Assembly (NCBI RefSeq): GCF_030412785.1
Contig: NZ_CP125296.1
Location: forward strand, 2,245,678 to 2,309,677
Reading direction: 5' to 3'
DNA: 64,000 bases
Source of the DNA: Paraburkholderia sabiae
Lineage (GTDB): Bacteria > Pseudomonadota > Gammaproteobacteria > Burkholderiales > Burkholderiaceae
A model generated the notes under the pieces. That model was not told the DNA's origin and searched no databases. It saw only the letters and a program-made list of their open reading frames with translations. Made by a program: the position numbers and the translations under genes. Positions 36,637-44,573 of this stretch are shown in pieces; position 1 is the stretch's first letter; each line of letters begins with the position of its first letter.

Positions 36637-37362
36637 CTAAAAATTGATCGGCACGTCGACACCATCCGGCGCGACATACGACGCCATGTTTCGTCGCGCG
36701 AGATACACATGCGCACGCACGATTTCGCCGGCGGTATCGGCATCACGTCGCTGAATCGCATCGATGATGTCCTCGTGCTGCTGCACCGCTTCCGCGAGGT
36801 CGGCGTCCATGCGCTCGTCTCGCGGCTGATAAAACGTCTTGCCTAGCCGCGCATGATCGATCAGCAGCCGGCACAGGCTCGGCAACAAATACGGGTTGTG
36901 CGCCATCTTTCCGATCGCGAGGTGAAACCCGTCATTCTGCAAAACCCGCTCGTCGACATCGACCCCTTCCACTGCCGCGCGAAACCGTTCCTGGATTCGC
37001 TTCAAACCATCGATCTCGGCTTGCGTTGCGTGAACGGCCGCCAGCTTGGTCGTCGCGACGTATATCAGCGGCGCCGCCAGAAAATAATTACGCAGCGAGT
37101 CGTAATTCATCGACGCCACGCGCGCCGCGCGATTCGCTTCCAGTTCGATGTAGCCCTCGGCAGCCATCTGCCGCATCAGTTCGCGCACGGGCGGTCGCGA
37201 GAGCCCGAACTCCTCGGCCAGTGCCACTTCGTCAAGCGACGCGCCCGGCGCCAGTTCCATGCTCAGAATGCGGTGGCGCAGCGCCTGTCCCAGAACTGAT
37301 TTGCGATCGGGGGACGAAGCCTGGCCATCCTCCCGCTCGAGTTCGACGATGTTCGTCTTCAT
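36637..37362 (-). CDS. GntR family (FCD domain) transcriptional regulator
   Basis: A 241-residue regulator: a winged helix at about 20-85 (LRHRILSMELAPGASLDEVALAEEFGLSRPPVRELMRQMAAEGYIEL) and an FCD effector domain with its metal-binding residues in DGFHLAIGKMAHNPYL and HEDIIDAI. CAGGAGAG before the ATG at 37362 fixes the start. It is first on the minus-strand arm and is divergent from the reductase gene, so it probably controls both arms. Confidence 0.88.
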   Translation of the reverse strand: MKTNIVELEREDGQASSPDRKSVLGQALRHRILSMELAPGASLDEVALAEEFGLSRPPVRELMRQMAAEGYIELEANRAARVASMNYDSLRNYFLAAPLIYVATTKLAAVHATQAEIDGLKRIQERFRAAVEGVDVDERVLQNDGFHLAIGKMAHNPYLLPSLCRLLIDHARLGKTFYQPRDERMDADLAEAVQQHEDIIDAIQRRDADTAGEIVRAHVYLARRNMASYVAPDGVDVPINF

Positions 37363-37420
37363 GCGCTCTCCTGTTGCAACTATCGTGTGTCTACAAATTG
37401 TATTCGTCAAGCCGACAATA

Positions 37421-37447
37421 CGTCTAATCAGGGAAGTCACTTAGACG
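37421..37447. promoter_or_regulatory. Inverted repeat, candidate GntR operator
   Basis: CGTCTAA (37421-37427) and TTAGACG (37441-37447) are perfect 7-base arms 13 bases apart, about 60 bases before the GntR start codon. Spacing is wide for an FCD-type GntR dimer, so this is tentative. Confidence 0.35.
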
Positions 37448-37510
37448 GACGGGTTCGACGGCGTCGAATACGCGTGTGTCGCCAGTGCTCGCGCGACGCA
37501 TAACCTAATG

Positions 37511-37569
37511 TAATAGCGCCACGAAAATAAAGCGCATTGACGCTGATTTACCCGCCACCAATACTCAAG
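37511..37569 (+). promoter_or_regulatory. Promoter of the reductase/DddP/cupin arm, shared with the oxygenase gene
   Basis: -35 TTGACG (37537-37542), 17-base spacer, -10 AATACT (37560-37565), 111 bases before the reductase start. The block 37511-37542 and the -10 block CCAATACTCAAG (37558-37569) match those of the Rieske oxygenase gene, with the same spacing and orientation to the gene. Confidence 0.75.
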
Positions 37570-37676
37570 TCACAGCAACGGTGGCCGCATCGCACGACGG
37601 CGATATCAGAAGAACGAGCCCGGCAACGCGTCCACATTCACGCTGAATCCGCGATTTAGACAACAGGTTTGATGCG

Positions 37677-38807
37677 ATGAACTCGGTAGAAAGAATGTTC
37701 GACCCCGCCCCCGAAGCTGACGACAGACTCTCGAACGCAAGCACCTGGGAAAGCGGCGGCGCGCTCTGGGCCAGTGGCGAACAGAAGACGCTGACGTGTT
37801 GCCGCGTCGTGGACGAGACCCACGACGTGAAGAGCTTCGAATTTCGCGTCGGCGATGGTTCGCCCGTGCGGTTCGAGCCTGGCCAGTTCATGACGGTATC
37901 GGCTCAGGTGCAGGGACAATCGGTCGAACGCTGCTACACGATTTCTTCTCCTCCGACGCGCCCCTATCTGCTGTCGATCACCGTCAAGCGCGTACCGGGC
38001 GGCACCATGTCGAACTGGCTTCACGACAACATGAAGCCCGGCAGCGAGTTGCGCGCATACGGTCCGTCCGGCAGCTTCACGCCGACCGCCGCGCCTGCTG
38101 CGAAGTCGTTGTATCTGTCGGCTGGGTCGGGCGTCACGCCGTTGATGTCGATGACACGCGCGAGCATCGACCTCGGTCTGGACCGCGACATCGTGTTCGT
38201 GCATAGCGCGCGGACGCCTGCCGACATCGTCTTTCGAAAGGAATTGCAGCGGCTCACCGAGCTTTCTCCGCGCCTGCGGACGTTCTTCGTATGCGAAGGC
38301 GTCGGAGATGAAGGCGGCTGGTCAGGACCGACAGGCCGACTCAGTCTCCGGCTTCTGTCGGAGTGGGTGCCCGATTACATCGAGCGCGAAGTATTCACGT
38401 GCGGTCCCGCCGGCTACATGAACGCCGCGCGCGGGTTGCTTCGCGAAGGCGGGCACAACCCGGCGCGCTACCACCAGGAAAGCTTCGACATCAGCGCCGG
38501 CGTCGCACCGGAGCCCGCTGCACCGGCAAACGATGCACCTCAAGCTACTTTCAGCGTCAAGCTCTCGCGCTCATCGCGGACGTTCACGGTGAACGCCGCC
38601 GATACGGTGCTCTCTGCCGCGAGGAAAGCCGGTGTGGCCATTCCATCGTCGTGCAGTCAGGGCATCTGCGGTACGTGCAAGACGAAAGTGCTCGAAGGCA
38701 CCGTCGACATGAATCACAACGGCGGCATTCGCGAGCGGGAAGTGCAAAAAGGATTTCGACTGCTTTGCTGCAGCCGTCCGACCTCGGACCTCGTACTCGA
38801 GCTTTGA
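37677..38807 (+). CDS. Ferredoxin-NAD(P)H reductase with C-terminal 2Fe-2S domain, GbcB-like
   Basis: A 376-residue electron-transfer protein. The FAD-binding motif is RCYTISSPP near residue 85, the NAD site LYLSAGSGVTPLMSM near 145 and the C-terminal nucleotide motif EVFTCGPAGYM near 240. After a Pro/Ala linker a plant-type ferredoxin domain follows with CSQGICGTCK and a distal Cys in RLLCCSRP. This is the GbcB layout that feeds electrons to Rieske betaine monooxygenases. Its alpha-subunit partner is 9 kb away at 27106 but shares the promoter. No strong ribosome site; Met7 is an alternative start. Confidence 0.88.
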   Translation: MNSVERMFDPAPEADDRLSNASTWESGGALWASGEQKTLTCCRVVDETHDVKSFEFRVGDGSPVRFEPGQFMTVSAQVQGQSVERCYTISSPPTRPYLLSITVKRVPGGTMSNWLHDNMKPGSELRAYGPSGSFTPTAAPAAKSLYLSAGSGVTPLMSMTRASIDLGLDRDIVFVHSARTPADIVFRKELQRLTELSPRLRTFFVCEGVGDEGGWSGPTGRLSLRLLSEWVPDYIEREVFTCGPAGYMNAARGLLREGGHNPARYHQESFDISAGVAPEPAAPANDAPQATFSVKLSRSSRTFTVNAADTVLSAARKAGVAIPSSCSQGICGTCKTKVLEGTVDMNHNGGIREREVQKGFRLLCCSRPTSDLVLEL

Positions 38808-38874
38808 TTGGCGCAAGCATCCCGGCATCGAACGCGCAGCCCCACACTCAAAACAATGTCTGGAGCAACAAAGA

Positions 38875-40104
38875 ATGACGGATGATCCTCTGCTGGATGC
38901 AGGTACAGCCGCAACAAGCGATTCGAAGCAAAGCGTACTGCGCGACGTCCGGGCTTATCGGCTCGCTCGCGTGCAGGAGCAGCTACGCAAGCACAAATGC
39001 CCCGCAATCCTGCTCTACGATCCGGTCAACATCCGGTATGCGACCGATACATCGAACATGCAGGTATGGGCGGGCCGCAATCCCGCGCGATACGTGATGG
39101 TCTTCGCGGACGGCCGCATCGTCGCGTGGGAATTTCACAGCAGTGAGCACGTATGGGATGGTCTCGATCTGAACGTCGAATTACGCGGCGCACTGAGCTG
39201 GACGTTTTTCAATGCGGGTCATGAAGCGGAGCGTCGCGCTGAAACCTGGGGCGCCGAAATAGTCGACGTGTTCCGAAAAAACGCGCCGGGCGACAGTGTA
39301 TTGGCAGTGGATCGACTCGACCCGTTCGGCACGGCCTGTCTGGAGAAGCACGGACTTACGCTGCTCGACGGGCAAGCTTTGATGGAAACGGCGCGCCTGA
39401 TCAAGTCACCCGGCGAACTCGTTCTGATCGGCGAGTCTTTGCGTACGGCCGAAAAAGGAATCGCGCGTATGCGTCGTGAGCTTCGTCCGGGACTCACCGA
39501 AAACGACATCTGGGCCAACCTCCACTACGAGAACATTCGAAACGGTGGCGAGTGGATCGAAACACGACTGCTCGCATCCGGCGACCGCACCAATCCCTGG
39601 ATGCACGAATGCTCCAGCCGTGTTTTGCAGGCCGGCGATCTGCTCGCGTTCGATACCGACATGGTCGGTCCGAACGGCTACTGCTCGGATATTTCGCGCA
39701 CATGGCTCGTCGGCGACGGCCGTCCTTCCGATCAGCAACGCAAGCTGTACGATCTCGCGTATACACAGGTCCACTTCAATATGGACGTCCTGCAAGCGGG
39801 CATGACATTCCGTGAGTTCTCGGAAAAGGCATGGAAGATCCCCGACGAGTACATCAAGAACCGATATTGCTGTCTCGCGCACGGCATCGGCATGGTCGAC
39901 GAATATCCGTCGATTGCGCACCAGGTCGATTGGGAAAGCTCGGGTTACGACGGCGTGTTCGAAGTCGGAATGACGGTGTGCGTCGAGAGTTACATCGGCG
40001 CGGAAGGCGGGACGCAGGGCGTCAAGCTCGAACAACAGGTCGTGCTCACGGACAACGGTTGCGTCTCGCTGACGGATTGCAGCTTCGAGACCGACTGGCT
40101 TTGA
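38875..40104 (+). CDS. dddP: M24-fold protein, probable DMSP lyase DddP homologue
   Basis: A 409-residue creatinase/aminopeptidase-P-fold protein. Candidate metal ligands are D260/D262 (AFDTDMV), D272 (YCSDISRTW), H336 (LAHGIGM), E371 (CVESY) and E386 (KLEQQV). The stretches NIRYATDTSNMQ and GEWIETRLLASGDRTNPW match my memory of DddP proteins. From memory the Roseobacter DddP ligands are D295, D297, D307, H371, E406, E421 with catalytic D377; all map here at a constant offset of 35, the last on D342 (GMVDEYPS). DddP cleaves DMSP to acrylate and dimethyl sulfide. Alternatives: ectoine hydrolase or a creatinase-like enzyme. Confidence 0.75.
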   Translation: MTDDPLLDAGTAATSDSKQSVLRDVRAYRLARVQEQLRKHKCPAILLYDPVNIRYATDTSNMQVWAGRNPARYVMVFADGRIVAWEFHSSEHVWDGLDLNVELRGALSWTFFNAGHEAERRAETWGAEIVDVFRKNAPGDSVLAVDRLDPFGTACLEKHGLTLLDGQALMETARLIKSPGELVLIGESLRTAEKGIARMRRELRPGLTENDIWANLHYENIRNGGEWIETRLLASGDRTNPWMHECSSRVLQAGDLLAFDTDMVGPNGYCSDISRTWLVGDGRPSDQQRKLYDLAYTQVHFNMDVLQAGMTFREFSEKAWKIPDEYIKNRYCCLAHGIGMVDEYPSIAHQVDWESSGYDGVFEVGMTVCVESYIGAEGGTQGVKLEQQVVLTDNGCVSLTDCSFETDWL

Positions 40105-40162
40105 CGTCATACATGACGTTATACGTGACAATCGAAGACCTCATCCTCATTCAGCGAGCAAC

Positions 40163-40753
40163 ATGAGCAACCGACCGGAACACATCGAAACGTTCGTTCG
40201 AATAGCCGAGGACCTCTTTCAGTCAGACAAGCTGCCTGAGGCGGGAAGAGCCGTTGCGTCTCGCATCTTCGAACGGTTACGCATTCCATCGGATGACGGC
40301 AAGCGACACACCACCCGCTATCCCGCATGCGAATTTATCGATGCGGCATTGGCACCCGTCATCGACCTGCCGACGCAAATCGGCGCAGCGGCACGAACCA
40401 TCAAATTGCTCGAGCCTGCGTTGGGCTGGACGCGTCGCACGACGGGATCGCACGGTAGCGACAACTACATCGAAGGCCACGTGCACGGCATGATTTGCGG
40501 ACCCGGCGGCGCCGAAAGCCGCTATGACGTGCAACTGGGCTTTTCCGTCATGGCACCCAACGTCCGATACCCGGACCACAGCCATCCTCCGGAAGAGGCG
40601 TATGTGCTCTTTACAGCCGGGGAATTTCGTCAGAAAGACGGCGACTGGGTGAATCCGGGAATCGGCGGCGGCATACATAACGCGCCGGGAAGCCAGCATG
40701 CAATGCGATCCGGCTCGAATCCTTTTCTTGCGATGTGGTGTCTCCTGACTTGA
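40163..40753 (+). CDS. Cupin of the dimethylsulfoniopropionate-lyase family (DddL/DddQ-like)
   Basis: A 196-residue protein, mostly helical for the first 90 residues, then a cupin. Candidate metal ligands are H139, H141, E145, Y147 (YPDHSHPPEEAYV) and H179 (NAPGSQHAM), the arrangement of the DMSP-lyase cupins DddL, DddQ, DddW and DddK. Length matches DddQ (about 200). These enzymes also cleave DMSP to acrylate and dimethyl sulfide. It lies 58 bases after the DddP-like gene. Family assignment is good; activity on DMSP itself is unproven, and a related onium acid could be the true substrate. Confidence 0.75.
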   Translation: MSNRPEHIETFVRIAEDLFQSDKLPEAGRAVASRIFERLRIPSDDGKRHTTRYPACEFIDAALAPVIDLPTQIGAAARTIKLLEPALGWTRRTTGSHGSDNYIEGHVHGMICGPGGAESRYDVQLGFSVMAPNVRYPDHSHPPEEAYVLFTAGEFRQKDGDWVNPGIGGGIHNAPGSQHAMRSGSNPFLAMWCLLT

Positions 40754-40905
40754 CCATGCCGAACGACACAATACATTAGCCGATGCAGCTGCGTTGCAAA
40801 TCAGTTTTCAGGCAAATAACAAAGTAGAAATCGTTCCTTCGTTTTTACCGTTTGCACTCATAGCATCGGGTTCCTTTTCCATTCGATAGATAAAAAGGGA
40901 GTCCG

Positions 40906-42096
40906 ATGAAACATGTTGTTCTTGCCAGCGCCGCTGGCCTGGTCGCGCTGACGCCCGCACTCGTGAATGCACAAAGCGCCGTCACGCTGTATGGCCTCGT
41001 CGATGCGGGCATCACCTATACGAACAATCAGAAAGGCGCGAGCAACATCCAGCAGACGAGCGGCAAGCTGAGCGGCAGCCGCTGGGGACTGCGCGGCGTC
41101 GAAGATCTCGGCGGCGGGTTGAATGCGATCTTCACGCTCGAAAGCGGCTTCCGTCCCAACGACGGCACGTCGGCGCAAGGCGGCCGTCTGTTCGGGCGTC
41201 AGGCGTTCGTCGGCGTGCAGAAGACGGGCATCGGCACGCTCACGCTCGGCCGGCAATACGAACCCGTGACGGACCTCGTCTCGCAGTACGCCGGTCCCGG
41301 CTTCTGGTCGCCTTCGACGCACATCGGCGACAACGACAATCTGAACCAGACGTTCCGCGTGAACAACGCGGTCAAGTTCCGCAGCGACACGATTGCAGGG
41401 CTGACCGTCGACGGCCTCTATGCGTTCAGCAATCAGGCGAATAGCGGCAGCGGAACGGGCTTCAGTAACAATCGCGCGTGGGGCGTGGCCGCGAACTATG
41501 TGAACGGACCGTTCTCGATTGGCGGCGGATATAACGTGCTGAATCATCCGAATGCGGCATCGAACACGAGCGGCGCAATCGGCGGTGCATCGACGACATC
41601 CGGCGACGACTACAGCGGCGCGTTCTTTTACGGCTTGAACGGCGGCGTCGTGCGTCAGCAGATTGCGGCGGCGGGCACGAACTATACGATCGGCGCGGCC
41701 ACGCTCGGGTTCGCGTGGAGCCACACGCAACTCGACTATAGCGACGGCTCGTCGCGCAAGTTCAACAACTACGATCTGAATGCGCGCTATCTGTTCACGC
41801 CTGCTTTCACGCTGATCGGCGTCTACACCTACACCGACGGACGCGCGACGAATCTGCCCGGCACGAATGGCGCGAATCTGAAGCCGCGCTGGCATCAGTT
41901 CACGCTCGGCGTCGACTATGCGTTGTCGAAGCGCACCGACGTGTATCTGTCGGCGGCCTATCAACTCGCGGCGGGCGATGCTTCGACACGCGTCGGCAGC
42001 GGATATCAGAAGATCGCAACGATCGCCGACGCAGGCACGGCTTCATCGACAAACCGGCAAGTGGCCGTTTTCTCGGGCCTGCGCGTGAAGTTCTAA
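40906..42096 (+). CDS. Gram-negative porin (porin_4/OmpC-like), 396 residues
   Basis: A Sec signal (MKHVVLASAAGLVALTPALVNA) precedes QSAVTLYGLVDAGITYTNN, the hallmark start of Burkholderiaceae trimeric porins. SRWGLRGVEDLGGGLNAIFTLESGF and the terminal FSGLRVKF (last residue Phe) confirm a 16-strand outer-membrane barrel. AAGGGAG precedes the ATG. It lies 152 bases after the DMSP-lyase-family gene on the same strand and may be the outer-membrane entry for the same solute, though it could have its own promoter. It differs from the two 341-residue porins further on. Confidence 0.9.
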   Translation: MKHVVLASAAGLVALTPALVNAQSAVTLYGLVDAGITYTNNQKGASNIQQTSGKLSGSRWGLRGVEDLGGGLNAIFTLESGFRPNDGTSAQGGRLFGRQAFVGVQKTGIGTLTLGRQYEPVTDLVSQYAGPGFWSPSTHIGDNDNLNQTFRVNNAVKFRSDTIAGLTVDGLYAFSNQANSGSGTGFSNNRAWGVAANYVNGPFSIGGGYNVLNHPNAASNTSGAIGGASTTSGDDYSGAFFYGLNGGVVRQQIAAAGTNYTIGAATLGFAWSHTQLDYSDGSSRKFNNYDLNARYLFTPAFTLIGVYTYTDGRATNLPGTNGANLKPRWHQFTLGVDYALSKRTDVYLSAAYQLAAGDASTRVGSGYQKIATIADAGTASSTNRQVAVFSGLRVKF

Positions 42097-42118
42097 GGTC
42101 ACGCGACGATAGCGATCG

Positions 42119-43276
42119 TCACTGCACGAAGTCGATAGCGACGGGAGTCGGCATGTCCGCCGACTCTCCCGTATTGGACAGCTTGCCGGATGAGGAGTCG
42201 ATGGCGAATACATTGACTTTGCCGTTCTGCTGGTTGGCAACCAGCATCCACTTTCCCGAAGGACCGATGGCAAAACCCCACGGTTTTTCACCACCCGACG
42301 ATGTGCGTTGAATCAGCGAGAGCATGCCCGATTCGCCGTCCACACGATAAACAACCAGTTCATTCTCCGCGCGATTCTCGACATAAACGAAACGCCCATC
42401 GCGGCTCACTGCGATTTCGGCGCCGCTTTTCACGCCTTTGAATGATTCGCTGGTCACAGGCAATGTCTGCACGGGGCTTAACCGCCCTTTTGAAGCGTCC
42501 CAGCGCAGCACCATGATCTCCGCCGACAACTCCGTGAGCAGATAAACGAACTGGCCGCTCGATCCGAACGCGAGATGACGCGGCCCGCTGCCGGGTGGCA
42601 CGGCAAAGGCGTGCACGTTGTCATCGGCCGACAACGCATGCGTCGTCCGATCGAAGCCATACACGAACACGCGATCCGCGCCGAAGTCGGGAACGAGCAC
42701 GTATCGTCCCGAAGGATCGACCACGGCACTATGCGCATGCGCGCTCGCCTGCCGCCGGTTCGGTCCCGAACCTGTTTCCTTGACCGTCGATACGAGCGGG
42801 CCGAGACTGCCGTCCGGTTGAACCACGATGCTCGACACAGAACCGCTGCCGTAGTTCGCGGCGAGCAAGGTCGTCGCAGGCGTGTCCAGCAGAAGATTCG
42901 TCGTGCCCGTGCCGCCCGCCAGCACCGCATTCATTTTCGTCAGTGCGCCCGTCGCGCGATTCACTGCGTAGGCCGTGACGCTTCCTTCGCGCGAATTGTC
43001 GTCGTCGACGGCGTAGAGAACGGGTAGTTGAGGATGCGACGTCACCCACGTCGATCGCGTGCCGCTGGCGACGACACCGATTGTGTCGAGCTTGCCCGTC
43101 GATGTATCGAGGCGCAGCGCATGAATCCGGCTATCTTGCGTACCGACATACACGAGGTCGGTTTGCGCGCCTGTCGCTTGCGTTGCGATGCTCTTGCACC
43201 CGCTCATCAACACGACGAAGAAGAGTGCGAAACCATAACGCGTCAGCCTGTCTCTCTGGAGGGACCGAATCATCAC
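42119..43276 (-). CDS. Lactonase-family (6-phosphogluconolactonase-like) seven-bladed propeller lipoprotein
   Basis: A 385-residue protein. A lipoprotein signal ends in LMSGC near residue 27. The body repeats blades such as GPRHLAFGSSGQFVYLLTELSAEIMVLRWD and GRFVYVENRAENELVVYRVD, the cytoplasmic YbhE-type lactonase fold, here exported and lipid-anchored. Relatives hydrolyse sugar lactones or muconolactone-like rings, or only scaffold. Copy 1 of the five-copy 37-base element lies just upstream, tying it to the aromatic operon at 56-49 kb. The start could be either of two adjacent Met codons. Confidence 0.8.
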   Translation of the reverse strand: MMIRSLQRDRLTRYGFALFFVVLMSGCKSIATQATGAQTDLVYVGTQDSRIHALRLDTSTGKLDTIGVVASGTRSTWVTSHPQLPVLYAVDDDNSREGSVTAYAVNRATGALTKMNAVLAGGTGTTNLLLDTPATTLLAANYGSGSVSSIVVQPDGSLGPLVSTVKETGSGPNRRQASAHAHSAVVDPSGRYVLVPDFGADRVFVYGFDRTTHALSADDNVHAFAVPPGSGPRHLAFGSSGQFVYLLTELSAEIMVLRWDASKGRLSPVQTLPVTSESFKGVKSGAEIAVSRDGRFVYVENRAENELVVYRVDGESGMLSLIQRTSSGGEKPWGFAIGPSGKWMLVANQQNGKVNVFAIDSSSGKLSNTGESADMPTPVAIDFVQ

Positions 43277-43326
43277 CGGTTAGCTTCGAGAAGAAATTGG
43301 CCAAGCGTACTGGATCCGGATGTGGA

Positions 43327-43362
43327 CGTCCCTGCACAAAACGCGGATTCGCTTGTATTTTT
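43327..43362 (-). promoter_or_regulatory. 37-base regulon element, copy 1
   Basis: Plus-strand CGTCCCTGCACAAAA followed by GGATTCGCTTG and a T-run. It is the most divergent copy in its second half. Placed about 50 bases upstream of the minus-strand lactonase-like gene and right after the AraC stop. Confidence 0.6.
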
Positions 43363-43395
43363 ATATCCGCTGCGATCCGTTGTGTCCAAGCGCGC

Positions 43396-44313
43396 TTATT
43401 GCCTTGCCGCCGCGCGGAACTGACTCGGCGCTTGACCCACTTCCCTGCGGAAAAAGCGCGTGAAATAGGCGGCATCGGCGAAGCCCAATCCAAATGCGAT
43501 CTGCTCCACCGACATATTGCCGAAGATGAGATCACGCTTCGCCTCGGTGATGATGCGCGCATGAATCATCTTGGTCGGGCTCTGCTCCGTGGCGGACGCA
43601 CACGCGGCCCGCAGTTGCACGAGAGACACCGCCATCATCGATGCATAGTCCTGCAACGGCAGATTCTCGCGGTAGTGCTGGTCGATCAGTTTGCGGAACC
43701 GGTCGACGAGGCGGATATCGTTGCGCGTCGCGCTTTCGCTGCCCGTCTGATCCAGGCTCGCCTCACGCAGCAGCATGAGCAGAAGCGTGGTCAGCAATGC
43801 TTCCGTGCCGACTACGTGACCGACCGAGTCGGACTCGACTTCCTGCTTGAGACGTTGAATCAGGCTGTAAAACGCCACTCCTGTATCGGTGGAATCCGCA
43901 AGCGGGATCATGCGAGGCGCCGCCCACAGCCCGATGAATTCGTGAAGTTTGGCGTTGATCTGGGTCAGATAGGCGACTTCGATCGTCACGACCCAGCGGT
44001 CGGCGTCGACTTCGTAATCGAGACCATGCACGCATTCGGTCGGCAACAGCAACGCGCAAGGCCCTTCGAACGGCACGCTGCTGCCTTCCAGATTCATGAC
44101 GCCGCGTCCGCTACGAACGTAGATCACCTGGCCATAAGCGGGATGCGCGTGAGGTTCCGTCCGCCAGCGGCCCCGGTCCGTGACATGCCCGACGTGTACC
44201 AGCCAGTTCTTCTCCTCCGGGCGCTCGACGTACAAACGGACCTTCGGAACGGTCGCATGCTTCTCCTTGCCGTTCCACTTGGGTTGAACCTTCGTCATGG
44301 CACTGTACGTCAT
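43396..44313 (-). CDS. AraC family regulator (PobR/HpaA-like)
   Basis: A 305-residue protein. The N-terminal cupin (EPHAHPAYGQVIYVRSGRGVMNLEGSSVPFEGPCALLLPTECVHGL) and C-terminal AraC helix-turn-helix pair (about 215-300, ending FADAAYFTRFFRREVGQAPSQFR) resemble activators of aromatic hydroxylase genes such as PobR and HpaA. AGAGAG precedes the ATG. It lies amid copies of the 37-base element and an aromatic catabolic operon, so it is my best candidate for the protein that binds that element. Not proven. Confidence 0.87.
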   Translation of the reverse strand: MTYSAMTKVQPKWNGKEKHATVPKVRLYVERPEEKNWLVHVGHVTDRGRWRTEPHAHPAYGQVIYVRSGRGVMNLEGSSVPFEGPCALLLPTECVHGLDYEVDADRWVVTIEVAYLTQINAKLHEFIGLWAAPRMIPLADSTDTGVAFYSLIQRLKQEVESDSVGHVVGTEALLTTLLLMLLREASLDQTGSESATRNDIRLVDRFRKLIDQHYRENLPLQDYASMMAVSLVQLRAACASATEQSPTKMIHARIITEAKRDLIFGNMSVEQIAFGLGFADAAYFTRFFRREVGQAPSQFRAAARQ

Positions 44314-44573
44314 AAAGTCTCTCTGACGGCCGAGCCGGACGGGTATCGGCCATCTTTATCATGTCAGCATGACGGGGCCAAACGGCACAAACGGCATTGC
44401 CCTGCTGATTCACCGTCTCCAGGTTTGTCCACGAACGCTGCGATGCGAACCTCTGCTTCGCACTCGAATGCCACTGCATCGCGTGCACGGATACACGCGA
44501 CATATTCCCACACCGATGCAGGAGAATGCGACCTGCGATTTACCCGAACTGCCGCGGCGCGCTGCTTCACGCA

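Larger units (their letters stand above)
37363..37676. other. 314-base divergent control region of the onium-compound island
   Basis: No gene. It separates the minus-strand GntR arm from the plus-strand reductase arm and holds a 7-base inverted repeat (37421-37447), GTATT-N12-AATAC near 37401-37422, and the shared promoter block (37511-37569). Confidence 0.7.

Noticed and set aside
38875..40104. Annotation as Xaa-Pro aminopeptidase or creatinase
   Set aside because: The fold is right but the motifs around the metal site and the neighbouring DMSP-lyase cupin favour DddP; the aminopeptidase reading stays a fallback.
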